Source: Geobacteraceae bacterium (GTDB taxonomy: Bacteria > Desulfobacterota > Desulfuromonadia > Desulfuromonadales > Geopsychrobacteraceae). Taken from it: a stretch of 19,618 nucleotides of DNA. Positions 8,293 through 16,224 of the stretch are shown here, in pieces (positions within the stretch are counted from its first letter, which is position 1; the number at the start of each line of letters is the position of its first letter). Position numbers and translations under genes: made by a program. The notes under the pieces are model-generated. The model saw only the letters and a program-made list of their open reading frames with translations, searched no databases and was not told where the DNA came from. Location: the NCBI GenBank assembly GCA_027064785.1, contig JAMOPE010000067.1, positions 1 through 19,618 of the forward strand. The letters run 5' to 3'.

Positions 8293-9357
8293 ATGTCGTG
8301 TCCAATTGATAGTAAAGTGATCCGGCCAATCCGTTTTATCGCCGGTCAGTGTCAGATGCTCGATCAGCGGCTGTTACCGGCTGAAGAGGTGTGGCATACG
8401 TATAAAACCTATCAGGAGGTTGCCGAGGCGATTCGCTCGATGGTCGTCCGTGGTGCTCCGGCAATCGGTGTGGCGGCTGCGATTGGCGCGTGGTTCGGAG
8501 CGCGTGATATCGAAGCAGAATCGAGCTGGGATTTCTTTCAGCAGTTCAAAGAGATTTGTGATGTTCTGGCGGCGACTCGACCGACGGCAGTCAACCTGGT
8601 CTGGGCACTGGATCGGATGAAACATTTTACCGAATCGAATCTTGAGCGTAGCGTGCTGGAGTTGAAGATCGGACTCGAATACGAAGCCCTGGCGATCACT
8701 GAGGAAGATGAAAAGATTAATCGCACAATGGGGAAACACGGGGAAGTTCTGATCCCCGATGGAGCGAGAGTCCTGACCCACTGCAACGCCGGAGCGTTGG
8801 CGACGGCCGGTTACGGAACCGCTCTCGGAGTGATTCGTGCGGCAGTCGAAGCGGGAAAAAAGGTTTCGGTGATTGCCGATGAGACCCGCCCGTTTTTGCA
8901 GGGGGCCCGACTGACGGCGTGGGAGCTGCAGAAAGACAATATTCCGGTGACATTGATCTGCGACAATATGGCGGGTTACCTGATGAGCAAAGGGGCGATC
9001 GATTGTGTCATCGTTGGTGCTGACCGGGTTGCTGCCAATGGTGACGTTGCCAATAAAATCGGCACCTACACTGTTGCGGTGTTGGCAAAGGAGCACAATC
9101 TCCCGTTTTATGTTGCTGCACCGGTTTCAACAATCGATCTCAGTTTAAGCGATGGCAGTCAGATCCCGATTGAAGAGCGTGATGCCCGCGAGCTAACTCA
9201 CATCAAAGATATTCAGCTGGCTCCTGAGGGAGTTGATGTTTTTAATCCCGCTTTCGATATCACACCGCAGCGACTTGTGACCGCGATTATCACTGAAAAA
9301 GGGGTGGTTCAAGGTGATTATCTTACCGGTCTCAGTGAGAATATCAGGCAACGTTAA
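8293..9357 (+). CDS. mtnA: S-methyl-5-thioribose-1-phosphate isomerase
   Basis: A 354-residue enzyme of the eIF2B-like isomerase family. It converts 5-methylthioribose-1-phosphate to 5-methylthioribulose-1-phosphate in methionine salvage from methylthioadenosine. Diagnostic segments are [13 protein letters not shown] (53-65), [10 protein letters not shown] with catalytic C164, [16 protein letters not shown] (197-212) and [18 protein letters not shown] (242-259) with catalytic D244. These correspond to Cys160 and Asp240 of the Bacillus subtilis enzyme and separate it from regulatory eIF2B subunits and ribose-1,5-bisphosphate isomerase. The start ATG has only a weak AAGGG site overlapping the gatB stop, consistent with coupling. 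No other salvage gene (mtnB, mtnC, mtnD, mtnP) lies in the window. Confidence 0.95.
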   Translation: MSCPIDSKVIRPIRFIAGQCQMLDQRLLPAEEVWHTYKTYQEVAEAIRSMVVRGAPAIGVAAAIGAWFGARDIEAESSWDFFQQFKEICDVLAATRPTAVNLVWALDRMKHFTESNLERSVLELKIGLEYEALAITEEDEKINRTMGKHGEVLIPDGARVLTHCNAGALATAGYGTALGVIRAAVEAGKKVSVIADETRPFLQGARLTAWELQKDNIPVTLICDNMAGYLMSKGAIDCVIVGADRVAANGDVANKIGTYTVAVLAKEHNLPFYVAAPVSTIDLSLSDGSQIPIEERDARELTHIKDIQLAPEGVDVFNPAFDITPQRLVTAIITEKGVVQGDYLTGLSENIRQR

Positions 9358-9365
9358 GGGTGAAA

Positions 9366-12300
9366 ATGGTAGCGGATTTACGCGATATTACGGAGAAGAT
9401 GGAACTGCTTGACGTCGCCGATGACACTTTTGTCGCCTGGCTCGATAGCTTCGAGCTGCTTGATGGTGAACGGGCGAAAACCAACCTTGTCCTGATTGAT
9501 GAGCGCTTGAATGATCGTGACCTCCTTGCTCAAATCCTCCAATTGGCACTTGCCAGTGCCGACCCTGACCATGCCCTCAATATTCTTGAACGGTTGTTCG
9601 ATGTTCTCGAGACTGAGACTCTGCGAGCGATTCTTACCCACCCCGAACGTCAGCAGCAGTTACTGACGGTTCTGGGCGGCTCACCGTTTCTGGCCGCCAT
9701 CCTCTACCGCAACAAAAATTATTTTCAGTACCTGTTTGTAGATGGTGAGATTGATCATCCTCGCAATGAAAGTGAGATGCTGACTGATCTGATCAAATCG
9801 ATTCCGGACGATGCCGATTTTGCTACACTTCAGGCCGGTCTTCGCAGTTACAAAGCGGCGCAGATTCTCCGCATCGGCAGCCGTGACCTATGCGGTCTCA
9901 ATACCTTGATCGATGTTATGGCTGAATTATCGGGACTGGCTGCAGCTTGTCTGCAACGTGCTTACGATGTCTGTCAGATTCAGTTGCAGCATGAATATGG
10001 CCAACCACTTCAGGAAAATTCCGGGGAAATCTCACCGGCGACGATGACAATTCTCGGGATGGGGAAGTTTGGCGGTCACGAACTCAATTTCTCTTCTGAT
10101 ATTGATCTGATCTACTGCTACTCGTCTACGGTTGGAGAAACGACTGGTGGCAGTCGTAACGAAAAAATCAGCCTCCATCGCTATTTTGTCAAGCTGGCTG
10201 AGATGCTGACGAAAGCACTCCATCAGGTGACGCAGGACGGTTTTGTTTTTCGGGTTGATACCGGTTTACGGCCCGATGGTAATAACGGTGATCTGGCTGT
10301 TTCGATTAATGGGGCTGAAGCTTACTACGAGTCATGGGGGCAGAGCTGGGAACGGGCAGCATTGATCAAGGCGCGACCGGTCGCCGGTGATCTTGAGCTG
10401 GGGGAAGAGTTACTGCAACGCCTCAAGCCGTTTATCTATCGTCGCTATCTCGATTTCGGCATGATCGAAGATATTAAGCTGATGAAGCAGAAGATCAATT
10501 CCAGCCTGACCCGCAAGCAGGAAGGGGAGCGCAACCTCAAGCTGGGACGAGGTGGTATCCGCGAAATTGAATTTTTTATCCAGACTCAGCAATTGGTTAA
10601 TGCCGGAACGCGACCACAACTGCAACAGCGTAATTCGTTGCTGATGCTGCAGTTACTCCGCGAAGAAGAGCTGATTATCGCTGAGGACCAACAGGCTCTC
10701 AGCCAGGCGTATCAGTTTTTGCGGATGGTGGAACACCGGATTCAGGTTGTACAGGAGCAGCAGACCCATTCGTTGCCACAGAACCCGCGTGATCTGGAGG
10801 TTCTTGCCCGACGCAGTGGATTTTTGAGTTACGAAGAGTTTTCGACTGAACTCGAAAAACATCGCCAGGCGGTCAGTCAGATTTTTGCTGATCTATTTCA
10901 TTCGGCAGACGAAGAAGAGGTCGATGTCCGCCCCGAGGTGACTTTTATCTTTGATCCCGAGTCTGACCCCGACCTGGTCAAAGACCTGCTGGAAGAAAAG
11001 GGCTTTACTAATCCTGATGCTGCTTACGACAGTTTATTGATGTTGCGTGGTGGCGACCCTCACATGCGGTTGACCCGGCGTGGACGACGCTGTCTTGAAA
11101 AACTGGCACCACGACTGATGGGAGAGCTGCTAGATTCGCCGAATCCTGATCAGGCTCTCAATAACCTTGAAGCATTTATCAGCAGCATCCGCGCCCGCAA
11201 CTCGTTTTTTTCGCTGCTGGTTGAAAACCCGGCAATCGTTAAGCTGCTGGTGACGTTGTTTGGTTCAAGCCAACTGTTATCACGGATATTTATTCAACGT
11301 CCTGAACTTCTCGACACAATGGTTTCGCGTTCCTGCGCTGTTGCCAGTAAGGATCGGCAGCAACTGCAGACTGATCTTGCCGAGCAAATGGCTCTGGCTG
11401 ACGATTATGAATTGCAGCTTGATGGTTTACGCCGTTTCCGGAATGAAGAATTTCTGCGGATTGCTTTGAACGACCTCCACGGTCAAATGAAACAGGGGGA
11501 AGGGGCGAAGCAACTGTCGTGGCTGGCTGAAGTGTGTCTTAGGCAGGCGTGCCTGATGGCGCGGCAGGAATTAGCAGGCCGTTTTGGGGCTCCATTTGCT
11601 GACGATGATCCAGATCAGGCTGAAGAGACTGCTTTTGCGGTTGTTGGGATGGGGAAGCTGGGTGGCCTTGAGCTGAACTACCACTCCGATCTCGATATTA
11701 TCTTTGTCTATGAGCGGGAAGGGAAGACCCGCCCGGTTGCTGAAACTGATCCTGACCGCTTTCATCAGATCAGTAATCACGAATACTTTGCCAAGCTGGC
11801 ACAGCGGATTATTACTGCACTGACGCTAGTGACACGTGAAGGATACGTTTATAAGATCGATACCCGGCTGCGGCCGTCAGGGAATCAGGGACCGCTTGTG
11901 ACCAGTTTGGCAGCTTTTGAACGTTACCATCACGAATCGGCCCAGCCGTGGGAACGTCAGGCGATGACAAAGGCCCGGGTTGCCTGTGCTCCCGAGTTAT
12001 TTAGCGATACTTTACAAAAGCTGATTTCACGCCTGACTTTTGAACGGCCATTACCCGAAAATCTTCGATCTGAAATTTATCGGTTGCGGGCGCGGATGGA
12101 ACATGAAAATGCAAAAGAGCGTGACGACCACTTTAATATTAAAACCGGACGGGGCGGAATGGTTGATGTCGAATTCATCACTCAGTACCTCCAGCTTCTC
12201 CACGCGGCTGATGTTGAAGCATTACGACAGCAAAATACCATCCATTTACTTGAAACTATGGTAAACTTCTCAATTCTTCCGGAAAAGGATGGTTTATCGT

Positions 12301-12539
12301 TGATCGGTGGATACAAATTTTTGCGCCGAATCGAAAACAAACTACGTCTTCTGTATGATCAGTCGATTAACGAACTTTCAGCTCACAATAGAGGTTTTAG
12401 AAAAGCGGCGCTCAGTCTTGGTTACGGTGGCCGTGGAGGGAGTCCCGAACGTGAATTCCTGGACGAATACCACCGGGTTACCGAACAGATTCGTGCGTTG
12501 CTTGAAAAATATCTAAACCCTGACGCATCGGGTTGTTAG
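9366..12539 (+). CDS. glnE: Bifunctional glutamine synthetase adenylyltransferase/adenylyl-removing enzyme
   Basis: A 1057-residue GlnE that attaches AMP to, and removes it from, glutamine synthetase in response to PII protein and glutamine. Two nucleotidyltransferase modules are present. The N-terminal adenylyl-removing one has GMGKFGGHELNFSSDIDLI starting at residue 231 (metal ligands D245/D247). The C-terminal adenylylating one has GMGKLGGLELNYHSDLDII starting at residue 761 (D775/D777). Both active sites look intact. I chose ATG at 9366 because AAGGG at 9356-9360 gives a 5-base spacing; an in-frame GTG at 9360 would place that site on top of the start and add two residues. The protein is longer than the E. 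coli enzyme (about 945 residues). It starts 8 bases after the mtnA stop. Confidence 0.95.
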   Translation: MVADLRDITEKMELLDVADDTFVAWLDSFELLDGERAKTNLVLIDERLNDRDLLAQILQLALASADPDHALNILERLFDVLETETLRAILTHPERQQQLLTVLGGSPFLAAILYRNKNYFQYLFVDGEIDHPRNESEMLTDLIKSIPDDADFATLQAGLRSYKAAQILRIGSRDLCGLNTLIDVMAELSGLAAACLQRAYDVCQIQLQHEYGQPLQENSGEISPATMTILGMGKFGGHELNFSSDIDLIYCYSSTVGETTGGSRNEKISLHRYFVKLAEMLTKALHQVTQDGFVFRVDTGLRPDGNNGDLAVSINGAEAYYESWGQSWERAALIKARPVAGDLELGEELLQRLKPFIYRRYLDFGMIEDIKLMKQKINSSLTRKQEGERNLKLGRGGIREIEFFIQTQQLVNAGTRPQLQQRNSLLMLQLLREEELIIAEDQQALSQAYQFLRMVEHRIQVVQEQQTHSLPQNPRDLEVLARRSGFLSYEEFSTELEKHRQAVSQIFADLFHSADEEEVDVRPEVTFIFDPESDPDLVKDLLEEKGFTNPDAAYDSLLMLRGGDPHMRLTRRGRRCLEKLAPRLMGELLDSPNPDQALNNLEAFISSIRARNSFFSLLVENPAIVKLLVTLFGSSQLLSRIFIQRPELLDTMVSRSCAVASKDRQQLQTDLAEQMALADDYELQLDGLRRFRNEEFLRIALNDLHGQMKQGEGAKQLSWLAEVCLRQACLMARQELAGRFGAPFADDDPDQAEETAFAVVGMGKLGGLELNYHSDLDIIFVYEREGKTRPVAETDPDRFHQISNHEYFAKLAQRIITALTLVTREGYVYKIDTRLRPSGNQGPLVTSLAAFERYHHESAQPWERQAMTKARVACAPELFSDTLQKLISRLTFERPLPENLRSEIYRLRARMEHENAKERDDHFNIKTGRGGMVDVEFITQYLQLLHAADVEALRQQNTIHLLETMVNFSILPEKDGLSLIGGYKFLRRIENKLRLLYDQSINELSAHNRGFRKAALSLGYGGRGGSPEREFLDEYHRVTEQIRALLEKYLNPDASGC

Positions 12540-12554
12540 TGGAGGGACTCCATT

Positions 12555-14444
12555 ATGGGAAAAAGAATACTCATTATTGATGACGATCGTGACCTCAGCG
12601 ATTTTTTGCAGCAGGCACTATCTGCTGCCGGATTTGAGGTTGAAACTGCTGATCGAGGATCGATCGGGATCAGAAAACTATTGACCGAAAAATTTGATCT
12701 GGCACTGATTGACATCAATATGCCCGAAATTTCGGGTCCCAATATCTGCCGGGCACTGCGTAAGCACGATAATACCCGTGATCTTCCGGTTGTGATGGTG
12801 ACAGCAACATTCCATAGTCCTGAGCAGGTTAAAGCCGCAAGAGAAGAGTATGGTGTCGATGATTTTCTTCTCAAGCCGTTTACCGGTAGCGATTTGCAGA
12901 AGATGCTTGAAAGGGTCTTCTCCCCTGAGAGAGCCGCAAAAAAGGCAGCTAAGAAACAGCACATCTCTGATTATACTATCCCGTTGCAGTTGCAACAGCT
13001 TTACCGTGAAAAAGCGACCGGGCTGTTACATCTGACCCGTGGGGATGCCAAAAAAATTATCTACATCAAGAAAGGTTACCCTGTTTTTGCCCGTTCCAAT
13101 GTGTTGAGTGAGTGTCTTGGCCGGATGCTGGTGAAGGAAGGGGTGATTACCCAGGTCGATTGTGACCAGTCGGTTGAGCTGAGTAAAGAGCGCGGTCGAC
13201 TTCAGGGCACAGTCCTGATTGAAATGGGATTGTTGTCGCCGCAGGAGGTTCAGGATGCCCTGATCCGTCAGGTTACAGATAAACTGTTATCGACCTTTGC
13301 CTGGCGCAGTGGCAGCTGCCAGTTCGTCCCATGTCCCGATTTTAAGAAAAACGTCACGCAAATTAAGCTGACCCCCGCGGCACTGATTATGGAGGGGATT
13401 AAGCGCTACTGGTCGGCAAAACAGCTGGATGATTTCCTTTATCCTTTCAGCGAAGATTATTTGAAGCAGGCAAGCAATCCCCTCTATCGTTTTCAGGATA
13501 TTCAGCTGAGTAAGCGGGGAAAGGCCATCTTCAGCAGTTGTGTCGGAGCGAAGACGCTGGATCAGATATTGGCTCAACATCCACTGGCCAAACGCGAGAT
13601 CCAGAAAATTATCGCTGCCCTGATGATTTCCGAAATGATTGAACGCAGGACCTCTCCGGAAGAGGGTGTTGTTGAGGATGTTTCAGCAACAAATAACCCT
13701 GAAATTATTGATGAAAAGCTGCGGCGGAAGATCCTTGATGATTATAAGCGGATTATGGACTCTGACTACTTTGAAGCTCTGGGTCTCGGTCGTCAGTGTG
13801 GACCGGGCGCGGCGCGTAAAGCCTATTACCGGTTAGCCAAAGAATATCACCCCGACCGTTTTCTCGGCAGTGGTCTCTCGAGTGAGATGAGTAGTAAAAT
13901 CAGTGAGATGTTCCAGTATATTACTCAGGCATATACGGTGCTTAGTGATCCCGATACCTGTTCCGGATATCTTGATGAACTGGTCAATGGGCCGAAAAAA
14001 TCGATCGATATTAATCAGGTGATTGAAGCTGAGACCTGTTATCAGGAAGGGCGTGCTCTCTTGAAGGTGCGCCGTTTTGGTGCGGCAGCGAAGTCGTTGC
14101 AGCGGGCGATTGAGTTAAGCCCTGAAGAGTCGGAGTATATGACATATTTCTCCTGGGCATTATTTAAATCTGCCCCTGAGAACCGGGAGATTCAGCAACA
14201 GGCTATGGAAGTTTTATTGGCATCCAGGGAAATTAATCCAAGCTTTGATCTGACTCATCTCTACCTGGGACATGTCTATCAGGCTCAGGACAAGGAACGC
14301 CAGGCTGAAAAATCGTTCGAAATGGCGGTTCAGGCTAATCCTGATTGTACTGAAGCGTTGCGTGAGTTGCGTTTGATAAATCTACGCCGCGAGCAGGTAC
14401 CTCAGTCCAAAGGGTTGTTTAAGAAGTTCATGAAGAAGGACTAG
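12555..14444 (+). CDS. Response regulator with PATAN (DUF4388-like), J domain and TPR repeats
   Basis: A 629-residue fusion. Residues 4-122 are an intact receiver (D10/D11, phosphoacceptor D53, T83, K107). Residues about 140-270 resemble the DUF4388/PATAN domain (LQLQQLYREKATGLLHLTRG, then an IYIKKGYPVFARSN-like segment), common in deltaproteobacterial regulators. Residues about 400-470 are a DnaJ-type J domain with the HPD motif at H432-P433-D434, and the remainder to about 610 is TPR-like. There is no zinc-finger or substrate domain of classical DnaJ and no DNA-binding domain, so it probably works by protein contacts, possibly recruiting DnaK in a phosphorylation-dependent way (inference). 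GGAGG at 12541-12545 sets the start, 15 bases after glnE, suggesting it ends that operon. Its last 17 bases overlap the convergent minus-strand gene. Confidence 0.85.
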   Translation: MGKRILIIDDDRDLSDFLQQALSAAGFEVETADRGSIGIRKLLTEKFDLALIDINMPEISGPNICRALRKHDNTRDLPVVMVTATFHSPEQVKAAREEYGVDDFLLKPFTGSDLQKMLERVFSPERAAKKAAKKQHISDYTIPLQLQQLYREKATGLLHLTRGDAKKIIYIKKGYPVFARSNVLSECLGRMLVKEGVITQVDCDQSVELSKERGRLQGTVLIEMGLLSPQEVQDALIRQVTDKLLSTFAWRSGSCQFVPCPDFKKNVTQIKLTPAALIMEGIKRYWSAKQLDDFLYPFSEDYLKQASNPLYRFQDIQLSKRGKAIFSSCVGAKTLDQILAQHPLAKREIQKIIAALMISEMIERRTSPEEGVVEDVSATNNPEIIDEKLRRKILDDYKRIMDSDYFEALGLGRQCGPGAARKAYYRLAKEYHPDRFLGSGLSSEMSSKISEMFQYITQAYTVLSDPDTCSGYLDELVNGPKKSIDINQVIEAETCYQEGRALLKVRRFGAAAKSLQRAIELSPEESEYMTYFSWALFKSAPENREIQQQAMEVLLASREINPSFDLTHLYLGHVYQAQDKERQAEKSFEMAVQANPDCTEALRELRLINLRREQVPQSKGLFKKFMKKD

Positions 14445-15294
14445 TCTCTGCTTCAATAGCCGGTTGAACTTCCGGTTGAACTTCCGGTTGAACTTCCGGT
14501 TGAACTTCCGGTTGAACTTCCGGCTGAACTTCCGGCTGAACTTCCGGCTGAACTTCCGGCTGAACTTCCGGCTGATCATCGTAGGTGTAAAATTTATTAA
14601 ATCGAATGATTTCTGCTAATTCCCGCCCGTATTCAATCCCTTTTTCAGAATAGCGATCCAGTTTTTTAACCAGCAGATAAGGGTTCTCTGTCTCCATTTT
14701 CAACTTTCGGAACTCTTTGAAGGCGGCACCGCGGGCCAGGGTTCGGTAGTAATCGCGTATTGACGCTTCGACTGAATCATATTTCTTGACCCAGATTGTT
14801 GTGTTCCCCCGCTTTTCTCCTGCCGCTAATCGCGGTTCGTTTTTACTGAAAGACCAGACACCGAAAACATTGCGGGCTTCTTTAAAGAATCGTGAAGTTC
14901 CCCACGAACTTTCCATCGCCGCCTGAGCGATGGCGATACTTTTAGGATGAGGTTTCAATGCCATCAACAGCTCTTCGGTTGTTTCTGCCCGATACTCTTT
15001 TGCTAATGCTGGAAAATCATCAATTGTTGCGCCTGAGGCAATCTCATCGGCAACTTTCTGGTAGCGCTTCTTTAGGTCGGCATAAACGTGCTCCACTGCG
15101 GGAATAATTACCTTTGTGAAACGTTTTTTCTTTTCGGCAACACTGATCGTCGGGACAGCCGGTTTTTTTTCCTTGGTGATTTTCTCTACCACCTTTTCCG
15201 GCTCTTTTTCCGGGCGCACCATGACGATTAATAATGCCAGCAAGGCGACGAACAGAAGGATGATGCTGGTCGATATCCATGGATGTTTTTTCAA
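14428..15294 (-). CDS. Membrane-anchored Bax-like glucosaminidase (GH73-type) with (EVQP)9 tail
   Basis: A 288-residue protein with an N-terminal transmembrane anchor (residues about 8-26), a charged Lys/Glu-rich stalk (28-60) and a periplasmic glucosaminidase domain like E. coli Bax (about 62-235). The likely catalytic Glu is E128 in AQAAMESSWGTSRFF, with the supporting NVFGVWSF segment at 142-149. It should cleave peptidoglycan glycan strands from the inner-membrane side of the periplasm. The C-terminus is nine EVQP repeats (243-278) and a short Ser-rich end. The start is a TTG at 15294-15292 overlapping the ttcA stop (TTGA), so translation is probably coupled to ttcA; no better in-frame start exists. 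The 3' end overlaps the convergent receiver-J-domain gene by 17 bases. The domain is clear; substrate and partners are unknown. Confidence 0.85.
   Translation of the reverse strand: MKKHPWISTSIILLFVALLALLIVMVRPEKEPEKVVEKITKEKKPAVPTISVAEKKKRFTKVIIPAVEHVYADLKKRYQKVADEIASGATIDDFPALAKEYRAETTEELLMALKPHPKSIAIAQAAMESSWGTSRFFKEARNVFGVWSFSKNEPRLAAGEKRGNTTIWVKKYDSVEASIRDYYRTLARGAAFKEFRKLKMETENPYLLVKKLDRYSEKGIEYGRELAEIIRFNKFYTYDDQPEVQPEVQPEVQPEVQPEVQPEVQPEVQPEVQPEVQPAIEAETSPSS
14461..14580. repeat. 12-base tandem repeat, nine perfect units plus one degenerate
   Basis: On the plus strand there are five units of CGGTTGAACTTC (14461-14520), four of CGGCTGAACTTC (14521-14568) and a diverged CGGCTGATCATC (14569-14580). 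Read on the minus strand they encode EVQP repeats. The two blocks differ only by a silent CAA/CAG change. Because the unit is a multiple of three, gain or loss of units changes tail length without shifting the frame. Confidence 0.97.
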
Positions 15295-16064
15295 ATCGTG
15301 TCGTCTCTCTTGATAAGTTGTCGGTCGAGCAGGTGGCGTGGATGGACATTGCCGATGGCTCTGATCATACTATGCCTGATTTCTGGAATTTTTTCAGTAA
15401 GCTCCTTGATTAACAACTTCATTTCATAGCGTTTTTGCTCTTCTGTCCCGGCAACCGGGCAGGAACAGTTAACAATCGGGAATTCGATATTGTCACTGAA
15501 CTCTTGGATGTCGGCCTCTTCTACATAAACCAGGGGGCGGATGATGGTGTGCTTCCCGTTGTCTGCCAATAACTTGGCGTTCATTGCAGCAAGGGTTCCC
15601 CCAAAAAACTGATTGAGCAGTAAGGTTTCGATAAAGTCATCGAGATGATGCCCCAGTGCAACCTTGTTACAGTCGAGTTCTTCTGCCTGTGTGTAGAGAG
15701 TGCCACGCCGCAAACGGGCACAAAAAGCACAATATGAGGTTCCCGGCTTCAGTTTTTCTTCGATAATCTGATAACTGTTAGTTTTCGCCATAACATATTT
15801 GAACTTATGCTGTTTCAGGTGATGTTCAATCCGTTCTTTTTGATATTCGGGAAAGCCCGAGTCGATGTTAACAGCAATCAGCTCAAATTTGACCGGTGCT
15901 TTGACCCGTAAAGCTTCAAGGATGTGGAGTAGCAGATAGGAATCTTTCCCGCCTGATATCCCGACCAGAATCCTGTCACCATCGGCAATGAGATCAAAAT
16001 CACCAATTGCTTTGCCGGTCTGCCGTTTCATTTTATTAAATAGCTTCTCTGTTGCTTTAGTCAC
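15291..16064 (-). CDS. ttcA: tRNA 2-thiocytidine(32) synthetase TtcA
   Basis: A 257-residue PP-loop ATP pyrophosphatase that makes 2-thiocytidine at position 32 of certain tRNAs, using ATP and an iron-sulfur cluster. Visible are the PP-loop SGGKDS (37-42), the cluster cysteines C112 and C115 in YCAFCARLRRG, and the GHHLDDFIETLLLN motif (138-151). A third conserved Cys lies in NCSCPVAG (C200/C202). This pattern is typical of TtcA rather than TilS or TtuA. The predicted start is GTG at 16064-16062 with an AAAGGGA-like site just upstream. The stop overlaps the TTG start of the following glucosaminidase gene, so the two form an operon although their functions are not obviously linked. Confidence 0.93.
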   Translation of the reverse strand: MTKATEKLFNKMKRQTGKAIGDFDLIADGDRILVGISGGKDSYLLLHILEALRVKAPVKFELIAVNIDSGFPEYQKERIEHHLKQHKFKYVMAKTNSYQIIEEKLKPGTSYCAFCARLRRGTLYTQAEELDCNKVALGHHLDDFIETLLLNQFFGGTLAAMNAKLLADNGKHTIIRPLVYVEEADIQEFSDNIEFPIVNCSCPVAGTEEQKRYEMKLLIKELTEKIPEIRHSMIRAIGNVHPRHLLDRQLIKRDDTI

Positions 16065-16090
16065 AATTTTTCCCTTTCGCAGGAACCGTT

Positions 16091-16119
16091 TTTTTAAAGG
16101 ATATTCGCTAGAAAGGCAA
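16091..16119 (-). promoter_or_regulatory. Possible sigma-70-type promoter for ttcA
   Basis: On the minus strand, TTGCCT (16119-16114) and TAAAAA (16096-16091) are separated by exactly 17 bases, each matching the consensus at four of six positions. It lies about 27 bases upstream of the ttcA GTG, in the divergent gap where a promoter is needed. The match is only moderate. Confidence 0.3.
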
Positions 16120-16151
16120 GGACGACCAGCTCCTGTCTATGAACCGGTTTT

Positions 16152-16168
16152 TTGGAGTGATTCTTGCT
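16152..16168 (+). promoter_or_regulatory. Candidate sigma-54 (RpoN) promoter upstream of the transglycosylase gene
   Basis: The sequence TTGGAGTGATTCTTGCT matches the -24/-12 consensus YTGGCACGRNNNTTGCW at all specified positions except the three after GG. The invariant GG (16154-16155) and GC (16166-16167) have the required ten-base spacing. A transcript would begin near 16179, leaving a leader of about 45 bases before the ATG at 16225. Position, strand and spacing all fit. A cognate enhancer-binding site was not identified. Confidence 0.6.
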
Positions 16169-16224
16169 GTTGATAACTGCAGCGTAATTTTTATGTCAAA
16201 AAAATCCTGATCCGTGAGGTTGTT

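Noticed and set aside
8374..9096. Long minus-strand open frame (240 codons) opposite mtnA
   Set aside because: It lies entirely antisense to a clearly conserved enzyme, has no ribosome site or recognisable domain, and long antisense frames are common opposite conserved genes.
14382..14579. Arg-Lys-Phe-rich repeat peptides in other frames of the tandem repeat
   Set aside because: A 12-base repeat lacking stops opens several frames at once; only the frame encoding EVQP continues a recognisable domain.
16082..16156. Imperfect direct repeat GAACCG(G)TTTTTT at 16083 and 16141 as an operator pair in the ttcA/transglycosylase gap
   Set aside because: Similarity depends mostly on T runs and the downstream copy contains a simple AACCGGTT palindrome; only two loosely matching copies, so chance is plausible.
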